This document shows positions 8,363 through 12,710 of a stretch of DNA of 12,710 bases, in pieces. This stretch comes from JALHSW01 sp038321755 (GTDB lineage Bacteria > Actinomycetota > Acidimicrobiia > IMCC26256 > PALSA-555): NCBI GenBank assembly GCA_038321755.1, contig JBBQFJ010000105.1, forward strand, positions 1 to 12,710, given 5' to 3'. Below the pieces are notes generated by a model. That model saw only the letters and a program-made list of their open reading frames with translations. It had not been told where the DNA came from and ran no database searches. The stretch's first letter is position 1, and the number at the start of each line of letters is the position of its first letter. Position numbers and translations under genes: made by a program.

Positions 8363-8386
8363 GACCGGTGTTGTGACGCCGGTCAC
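8363..8386 (-). promoter_or_regulatory. Overlapping inverted repeats at the A1 transcript start (operator or leader hairpins)
   Basis: Two inverted repeats share bases. GTGAC (8386-8382) faces GTCAC (8377-8373) across four bases, and GACCGG (8384-8379) faces CCGGTC (8368-8363) across ten. They begin at about +1 of the transcript predicted from the promoter at 8394-8421. They could be a repressor operator, or two mutually exclusive leader hairpins. The symmetry is seen directly; any function is inference. Confidence 0.35.
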
Positions 8387-8393
8387 GGTGCGC

Positions 8394-8421
8394 ACTCTAG
8401 AAGCCCGGAGGCACCTGTCAA
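8394..8421 (-). promoter_or_regulatory. Sigma-70-type promoter for A1 and the downstream transporter genes
   Basis: Minus strand: a perfect -35 TTGACA at 8421-8416, a 16-base spacer, then TAGAGT (four of six consensus matches) at 8399-8394. Predicted start of transcription is near 8387, giving a leader of about 63 bases before GTG 8323. It lies in the 123-base gap after the A2 stop, where I see no convincing terminator. The transporter genes can therefore probably be transcribed both from here and by read-through from A2. Confidence 0.6.
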
Positions 8422-8446
8422 TCGCGGCGGGTGAGCCGAGCGGCCC

Positions 8447-10120
8447 TCAGCCGGACTTGCGCAGCCCGAGGACCGAGATGCGCCCACCCGAGAACTGGGG
8501 GGTCCCCCCACCGTCGGGCAGCGCCGGGAGGTCGAAGCGCACCGCCTTCTGGTAGCCGATCGTCCACTGGTCCCACCACATCGGCGTGATGTAGCTCGCG
8601 GCGGCGAAGGCCCGGTTGAAGTCGGTGGCCGCCTGCTTGGCGTCGGCCGCGTTGGTCGCGGCTCGGCTCGCGTCGAGGTCGGCTTGGACCTTGGCGTCGT
8701 CGTACCGAGCGAAGTTGATCAGGTTCTTCCCGCCCGTGGGCGTGGTGTAGTTCGACCACCACGGGTACGTGTCGGTGGCGGATGAGTCCGAGAACCCTCC
8801 GTGCAGGTTGCGCCAGATCAGCACGTCGATGTCCCCGGCCAGCGCCTTGTTGATCAGGGTGGCCTGGTCGTACTGGGCGATCGACGCGTTGATGCCGGCG
8901 GCGTCGAGCATCTCCTTGACGAGCTGGGCCTCGGCGGAGTTCTCGGCGTCGATGGTCGTGCCGAGCACCACGTCGAACTTCCCGCCCGCCGTGGCCTTGG
9001 CCTGCGCGACGAGCCGCTTGGCCTTCTTCAGGTCGTACCCGGGGTATCCGGCGTTCTTCAGGTACCCGGGCGCCTTGCGGTCCATGACACTGTTGGCGAC
9101 CTCGAACTCGCCCTTGTTCCGGATCTGATTGACCTTGACGCGGTCGATCGCGGTCGTGAACGCCTCGCGGGCGACCGGGTCGTTGAACGGCGCCGAGTCG
9201 CTGAGCATGATGTAGTAGCGCAGCTCGCGGTACCCGGGCTTCTGCACGAAGGCCCGCAGCTGGCTGTTGCTCTTGATGCTGTCGGTCTGCTCGGCGCTCG
9301 TCGTGTGGAGCATGTCGAGCTGGCCGCCCTGGAGCTCGGTGGTGCGCACTGCGGCGTCGGGGACCGGGACGAAGGTGATCTGGTCGGCCTTCGGGTAGCC
9401 CCGCTGCCAGTAGTCGGGGTTCTTGATGACCACGGTCTTCTCGTTCTGCGCGTAGGACTGGAGCTTGAACGGCCCGCTCCCGATCATCTTCGTCGCGCAG
9501 TCCTCACCGGCGTTGATCTGGGCCGGCGCCATGATCCCGAAGCGGCCGCTGCCGTACAGCGCGTTCCGGAATGCGGGGACGGGCGTCTTGAGCGTGACGA
9601 CGACCGTCGAAGCATCGGGGGCGGTCACGTCCTGCACGAAGTTCAGGACGATCGGGAACAGGGAGCCGGCGTTGGGTGCGCCCGGCGCGCCACGGTAGGA
9701 GTCGAGGTTGAGCTTCACCGCGGCGGCGTCGACCGGAGTGTCGTCGTGGAACTTGACGCCGTCGCGCAGCTTGATCGTCCAGACGGTGTCGTCCGCGTTC
9801 GACTCGACCGACTTCGCGAGGTATGGCACCGTCACGCCCTTGGAGTTCGGGGCCGTCAGGGTGTCGTACACGGCGGCGGCCACCTGGATGCCCGAGATGG
9901 CCATCTGCGCCCGGGTGAGGCAGTAGTTCGTGTTCTCGGCCTCCAAGCCGAAGCGGAGGTCGCCTCCTCCACCCGCGCTTCCACCCGCCTGACCCGGGCG
10001 GGCGTCGCGCGTGGTGGCGCCGGCGGTGCCGACCAGCGTCATCGCCACGAGCGCGGTGACGAGTGCCACGGCGCCCGCGCGTGTCCGATGGCGAGGTGCG
10101 CGAGTGTTCGAGTCGGCCAC
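8447..10120 (-). CDS. Extracellular solute-binding protein family 5 (DppA/OppA-like), copy A2
   Basis: First gene of the transporter cluster, a second secreted ligand receptor. It has 557 residues, a basic start, a hydrophobic core at about 15-33 and a likely signal-peptidase cut after AGA at 33-35, with no lipobox cysteine. A Gly-rich linker (about 43-53) precedes the family-5 fold, which includes KLRDGVKFHDDTPV and MIGSGPFKL. It aligns with A1 over nearly its whole length with about two thirds identity by eye and one short gap near residue 160. Its only cysteines, Cys67 and about Cys208, match the A1 pair. The start is GTG 10120-10118 after six G and six bases, the same geometry as A1. Since only one permease/ATPase set follows, both receptors probably feed the same channel, perhaps with different ligand ranges; this is inference. 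Confidence 0.92.
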   Translation of the reverse strand: MADSNTRAPRHRTRAGAVALVTALVAMTLVGTAGATTRDARPGQAGGSAGGGGDLRFGLEAENTNYCLTRAQMAISGIQVAAAVYDTLTAPNSKGVTVPYLAKSVESNADDTVWTIKLRDGVKFHDDTPVDAAAVKLNLDSYRGAPGAPNAGSLFPIVLNFVQDVTAPDASTVVVTLKTPVPAFRNALYGSGRFGIMAPAQINAGEDCATKMIGSGPFKLQSYAQNEKTVVIKNPDYWQRGYPKADQITFVPVPDAAVRTTELQGGQLDMLHTTSAEQTDSIKSNSQLRAFVQKPGYRELRYYIMLSDSAPFNDPVAREAFTTAIDRVKVNQIRNKGEFEVANSVMDRKAPGYLKNAGYPGYDLKKAKRLVAQAKATAGGKFDVVLGTTIDAENSAEAQLVKEMLDAAGINASIAQYDQATLINKALAGDIDVLIWRNLHGGFSDSSATDTYPWWSNYTTPTGGKNLINFARYDDAKVQADLDASRAATNAADAKQAATDFNRAFAAASYITPMWWDQWTIGYQKAVRFDLPALPDGGGTPQFSGGRISVLGLRKSG

Positions 10121-10133
10121 GATCGTCCCCCCT
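10121..10133 (-). promoter_or_regulatory. Poly-G ribosome-binding site that sets the A2 start
   Basis: On the minus strand AGGGGGGA at 10133-10126 places its last G six bases from GTG 10120, exactly as in the paralogue. It directly follows the 12-bp repeat tract on the transcript. Confidence 0.6.
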
Positions 10134-10136
10134 GTC

Positions 10137-10182
10137 CGTCGTGCTGTGCGTCGTGCTGTGCGTCGTGCTGTGCGTCGTGCTG
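10137..10182. repeat. 12-bp tandem repeat, 3.8 copies, in the A2 leader
   Basis: The plus-strand unit CGTCGTGCTGTG occurs three times perfectly (10137-10148, 10149-10160, 10161-10172), followed by its first ten bases at 10173-10182. On the A2 transcript the unit reads CACAGCACGACG, has no U and should fold poorly. The tract ends four bases before the AGGGGGGA ribosome-binding site. Being a perfect short tandem repeat, it could vary in copy number by slippage, changing leader length in 12-base steps. Confidence 0.9.
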
Positions 10183-10190
10183 GAGACGGG

Positions 10191-10196
10191 ACTCTA
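10191..10196 (-). promoter_or_regulatory. Possible -10 element of the A2 promoter
   Basis: Minus-strand TAGAGT, the same hexamer as the -10 of the A1 promoter, preceded by a similar CT-containing tetramer (CTCG against CTTC). A start near 10184 would give a leader of about 64 bases, close to the length predicted for A1. No good -35 is visible 16-18 bases upstream, so an activator or another sigma factor would be needed if this is real. Confidence 0.35.
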
Positions 10197-10267
10197 CGAG
10201 GCTGGCGCCCTGCTGCGGTCTCGCGCCTGCGCCGCGCATGGGCGAGGTTGATCGGCGAAGATGGGGG

Positions 10268-11389
10268 ATGCGCGTGGTCCTCGACATCCTCCTGATCCTC
10301 GGCGGTGTCGCGCTCGTGCTGATCGTCCTCGACTCGGCGATCCGGACCTTCATGCTGCCGAGGAGTGCCTCGACGCCGCTCACCCGGTACGTGTTCGTCT
10401 CCCTCCGGTGGCTCTTCAGCTGGCTCGCCCGGGACTCACACACCTACGCGCGCCGGGACCGGGTGATGGCGCTGTATGCACCCGTCGGTCTGCTCGTGCT
10501 CGTCGGCAGCTGGATGGCCCTGTCGATCCTCGGCTTCGCCATGATCTTCCTCACGCTCGTCCCGGAGCGCGAGTGGCGCCAGGCGTTCGAGCTCAGCGGG
10601 TCGTCGTTCTTCACGCTCGGGTTCGTGCTGCCACCGCACGACGTGCCGAGCTTCATCCTCGCCTTCCTGGAGGCGGCGACGGGGTTGACGCTCCTGGCGC
10701 TGTTGATCGCTTACGTGCCGACCATCTACGGCGCGTTCTCGCGACGCGAGCTCGCCGTCTCGCAGCTGGCGACCAGGGCCGATACGCCACCGAGCGCCGT
10801 CGCGCTGCTCGAGCGGTATCACGCGATCGGTTGGAACGAGAACCTGACCGACCTGTGGGCGCAGTGGGAGCTGTGGTTCGCGGACATCTCCGAGACGCAC
10901 ACCTCGCTCGCGATCCTCACGTTCTTCCGTTCACCCAGCTCCGAGCGGTCATGGGTCACGGCGGCGGGTGCCGTGCTCGACGCCGCATCGCTCGCGCAGT
11001 CGACGTTGGCGATCCCCTGGAACCCGCAAGCCGGGCTGTGCATCCGCTCGGGGTACCTCGCGCTGCGCGAGATCGCCGACTACTTCGGCGTCGAGCACGA
11101 CTCCGACCCGTTGCCCGACGCGCCGATCTCCATCGACCGGCAGGAGTTCCTCCAGGTCTACGAGCAGCTCGGAGGCGCCGGGGTGCCCGTCCGCCCCGAT
11201 CGAGACCGCGCGTGGCGCGAGTTCGCGGGGTGGCGCGTGAACTACGACGCGGTGCTGCTCGCGCTCGCCGGGCTCACGATGGCGCCGTACGCACCATGGT
11301 CGTCGGACCGCTCGATGAGCTACCGACGGCCGCGGGTGGTGCCGTGGGGGCGGCGGTCGCCGCGTCCTCCGTCTGCAGAACCCAGGTGA
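10268..11389 (+). CDS. Uncharacterised membrane protein with potassium-channel-like pore loop
   Basis: I do not recognise a named family member. The 373-residue product has a first membrane helix at about 3-22, an amphipathic segment at 41-54, a strong helix at about 70-98, a re-entrant-looking stretch at 105-123 (FELSGSSFFTLGF), and another helix at about 126-150. Helix, pore loop, helix is the layout of two-transmembrane potassium channels, but the selectivity-filter TVGYG is replaced by TLGFV, so conduction and selectivity are unproven. A soluble C-terminal part from about 158 is rich in Trp and conserved-looking blocks: WELWFADISETHTS near 200-213, FFRSP at 219-223, and a WRVNYD block near the end. 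The start is ATG 10268, with GAAG seven bases upstream; ATG 10238 in frame adds ten polar residues but lacks a ribosome-binding site. The gene diverges from A2, and its Arg/Pro-rich last 26 residues overlap the hydrolase gene on the other strand. Confidence 0.8.
   Translation: MRVVLDILLILGGVALVLIVLDSAIRTFMLPRSASTPLTRYVFVSLRWLFSWLARDSHTYARRDRVMALYAPVGLLVLVGSWMALSILGFAMIFLTLVPEREWRQAFELSGSSFFTLGFVLPPHDVPSFILAFLEAATGLTLLALLIAYVPTIYGAFSRRELAVSQLATRADTPPSAVALLERYHAIGWNENLTDLWAQWELWFADISETHTSLAILTFFRSPSSERSWVTAAGAVLDAASLAQSTLAIPWNPQAGLCIRSGYLALREIADYFGVEHDSDPLPDAPISIDRQEFLQVYEQLGGAGVPVRPDRDRAWREFAGWRVNYDAVLLALAGLTMAPYAPWSSDRSMSYRRPRVVPWGRRSPRPPSAEPR
11274..11389. other. Tail-to-tail overlap of two coding regions (116 bases)
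   Basis: The channel-like gene on the plus strand stops at 11387-11389 and the hydrolase gene on the minus strand stops at 11276-11274. In the overlap the hydrolase contributes about its last 38 residues and the channel-like protein its last 38. The folded hydrolase domain seems to end near base 11370 and the conserved part of the channel-like protein near 11310, so most of the shared sequence encodes low-complexity tails on both strands. Confidence 0.8.
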
Positions 11390-12563
11390 GGTAGCGGATC
11401 ACCCCGACGACGCTGGCGTCGGCCCAGGTGGAGTGGAACACGTCGAACGCGTGCGGTGCGCCCGCGAGCTCGACGTACGCGGCCTGTCCGCCGGCCGCCC
11501 GGAGCTCGCCGACGAGCTGGCGCGCCTGCTCGACGGGGACGAGGTTGTCGATCGACCCGTGCACGACGAGGAACGGGGGAGCGCCCGGCGAGATCCGGTA
11601 CATCGGCGACGCGTCGCGGTACGCGGCGGGGTCATCGAGACCGTGGCCGAGCACCTGGTGCCCGAGCCAGGATCCCAGCCGACGCGAGAGACGTCCGGCG
11701 TACCGTCCGAAGACCTGCTCCAGCTCGTAGGCGCCGTACATCGAGACGCAGGCCCGCACGGAGGTGTCGACGTCCTCGAAGCCGGGTTGCAGCTCGGGCT
11801 CGTTCGCTGTGAGTGCGACGAGCGACGCGAGGTGACCGCCGGCCGAACCGCCGGTCACCACGACCGAGTCGGGGTCGCCGCCGTGCTCGACGATGTGCGC
11901 GCGGATCCAGCGGAGCGCGAGCTTGCAGTCGAGCAGGTGCTCCGGCCACTTCGCCCGAGGACTCAGGCGGTAGTTGATCGCCACGCAGACCCAGCCGGCG
12001 TTCGCGAGCGCGTTCATGAGCGGTCGCCCCTGCGTGTCCTTCGTCCCGACCATCCACGCGCCGCCGTGGATCTGCAGGAGCACCGGCGCCCGCGTGACGC
12101 CGGTGCGCGGGCGGTAGACGTCGAGCAGGTGTCGGCGCCCGGCACCTTCGGCGTATCGGATGTCCTTGTGCCGTTCGACCTGCTCGTCGCGCATCCACAG
12201 GGGGAGCAGGATCGAGCGCGCCGTTCGTCGGGCGGCCTTGTACGGAACGCCGTCGAGCGGGCGCAGTGCGGCGTCGAAGGTGCGCCCGGCCCGACGCGCG
12301 ACGAGCCACTGTCGGACCAGTCCGGCTTCGGCAACCAGCACGAACCCGAGGCCGATCCAGCCGGGCAGCGCGTCGAGTCCGCCGAACGCCGCGAGCGTCG
12401 CGGTGAGACCCGCGACCAGCAGCATCCACCAGCCGGCCAGCCCCGTGCCGCACCACGACACGACGAACGCAGGGAAGAGGAGCATCCAATGGTGGATCCG
12501 AATCACGCCCGGAATCGTGAAGATTCCGACCAGGAGCCCGATCCCGAAGAGCACCCAGGGCAT
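11274..12563 (-). CDS. Membrane-anchored alpha/beta hydrolase (hormone-sensitive lipase-like esterase)
   Basis: Predicted carboxylic-ester hydrolase. The first 90 or so of its 429 residues form about four hydrophobic helices (near 3-20, 26-40, 44-60 and 68-82) that should anchor it in the membrane. The catalytic domain, about 130-398, has the oxyanion-hole HGGAW at 166-170, nucleophile Ser240 in GGSAGG, and likely acid Asp339 (GSIDNLVP) and His371 (GAPHAFD), a complete triad in the usual order. An Ala/Thr/Ser/Pro-rich tail of about 30 residues follows and lies entirely in the overlap with the convergent gene. I chose ATG 12563 because it comes two bases after the upstream stop, fitting translational coupling; the ribosome-binding site is weak (CTGGGG). 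The frame is open to the window edge, but upstream it reads as Arg/Pro/Trp-rich shadow. The natural ester substrate is unknown. Confidence 0.88.
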   Translation of the reverse strand: MPWVLFGIGLLVGIFTIPGVIRIHHWMLLFPAFVVSWCGTGLAGWWMLLVAGLTATLAAFGGLDALPGWIGLGFVLVAEAGLVRQWLVARRAGRTFDAALRPLDGVPYKAARRTARSILLPLWMRDEQVERHKDIRYAEGAGRRHLLDVYRPRTGVTRAPVLLQIHGGAWMVGTKDTQGRPLMNALANAGWVCVAINYRLSPRAKWPEHLLDCKLALRWIRAHIVEHGGDPDSVVVTGGSAGGHLASLVALTANEPELQPGFEDVDTSVRACVSMYGAYELEQVFGRYAGRLSRRLGSWLGHQVLGHGLDDPAAYRDASPMYRISPGAPPFLVVHGSIDNLVPVEQARQLVGELRAAGGQAAYVELAGAPHAFDVFHSTWADASVVGVIRYLTWVLQTEDAATAAPTAPPAAVGSSSSGPTTMVRTAPS

Positions 12564-12565
12564 CG

Positions 12566-12710
12566 TCAGCCGGCCCCAGGGCGGCCGGGTCCAGGTCGCC
12601 CAGGTCCAGGGTGGGCGAGCGCGTCGTCGGGGAAGAGCGAGTCCTCGGTGACCCCGGCGGGCGCCCCCCGTCGGATGAACCACTCGGTCCCGAACGCCTC
12701 GCGGAAGAGC
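12566..12710 (-). CDS. C-terminal end of an unidentified gene, cut by the window edge
   Basis: Forty-seven residues are visible before the TGA at 12568-12566. The first part (REAFGTEWFIRRGAPAG, then EDSLFPDDALA) looks like real protein with G/C at nearly every third codon position. The last 14 residues are a Pro-Gly-Arg repeat tail (PGPGRPGPGRPGAG). The TGA is two bases before the hydrolase ATG, so the two genes are probably one transcript with coupled translation. The REAFGTEWF stretch and acidic EDSLF reminded me of the C-termini of PIG-L/LmbE-type deacetylases, but 47 residues are too few to assign a family. Confidence 0.6.
   Translation of the reverse strand, partial: LFREAFGTEWFIRRGAPAGVTEDSLFPDDALAHPGPGRPGPGRPGAG

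Noticed and set aside
2434..10120. Assignment of the importer specifically to nickel or to a named peptide class
   Set aside because: The subunits are typical of the whole peptide/nickel family, and no residue pattern I can see fixes the ligand.
10137..10182. The 12-bp repeat as a CRISPR array
   Set aside because: Copies are directly adjacent without spacers, the unit is far too short, and no cas genes are nearby.
8801..10267. Upstream extension of the channel-like gene to give an 862-residue protein
   Set aside because: The extension runs antisense through binding protein A2 and the repeat tract; membrane-protein character begins only at the ATG at 10268.
12564..12683. A longer hydrolase N-terminus starting at 12683
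   Set aside because: The extension is Arg/Pro/Trp-rich, and the other frame over the same bases has far better protein and codon character and ends two bases before ATG 12563.

Overview
This is an ordinary-looking, very GC-rich chromosomal segment of dense bacterial coding sequence, with many GTG starts, strong G/C preference at third codon positions and short gaps. The gene content (a LonA protease, a complete peptide-type ABC transporter, and membrane and esterase proteins of types common in high-GC Gram-positives) points to Actinomycetota. An Acidimicrobiia-like lineage is my guess only; nothing here fixes the taxonomy.

Layout, left to right. (1) Positions 27-2429 (+): an intact LonA protease. 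(2) Positions 10120 down to 2434 (-): a six-gene oligopeptide/dipeptide-type ABC importer cluster, transcribed right to left: solute-binding protein A2, solute-binding protein A1, permease B, permease C, ATPase D, ATPase F. The last four genes are joined by overlaps of 17, 4 and 4 bases, so translational coupling is likely. lon and the last ATPase gene converge with only four bases between their stop codons. (3) Positions 10121-10267: a divergent intergenic region holding the leader of the first solute-binding gene, which is mostly a 12-bp tandem repeat. (4) Positions 10268-11389 (+): an uncharacterised membrane protein with a potassium-channel-like pore loop. (5) Positions 12710 down to 11274 (-): the 3' end of an unidentified gene followed two bases later by a membrane-anchored alpha/beta hydrolase, whose 3' end overlaps the channel-like gene tail-to-tail by 116 bases.

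How the parts work together: the two paralogous binding proteins probably present peptide-like ligands to a single B/C permease driven by the D/F ATPase pair. They are clearly a tandem duplication, sharing about two thirds of aligned residues by eye, the same two cysteines, and an identical ribosome-binding-site geometry (six G, six bases, GTG). The downstream copy has its own good sigma-70-type promoter with inverted repeats at the predicted transcript start, so the transporter can probably be expressed without the first binding protein. No functional link between the transporter, Lon and the right-hand genes is visible.

I see no tRNA, rRNA, CRISPR, insertion sequence, phage gene or attachment site. 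No stretch longer than 300 bases lacks a gene; the longest gaps are 147 bases (10121-10267) and 123 bases (8324-8446), and both are annotated. I did not find a clear new biological system. The least explained items are the pore-loop membrane protein, the repeat leader, the duplicated binding protein with internal promoter, and the convergent gene overlap.
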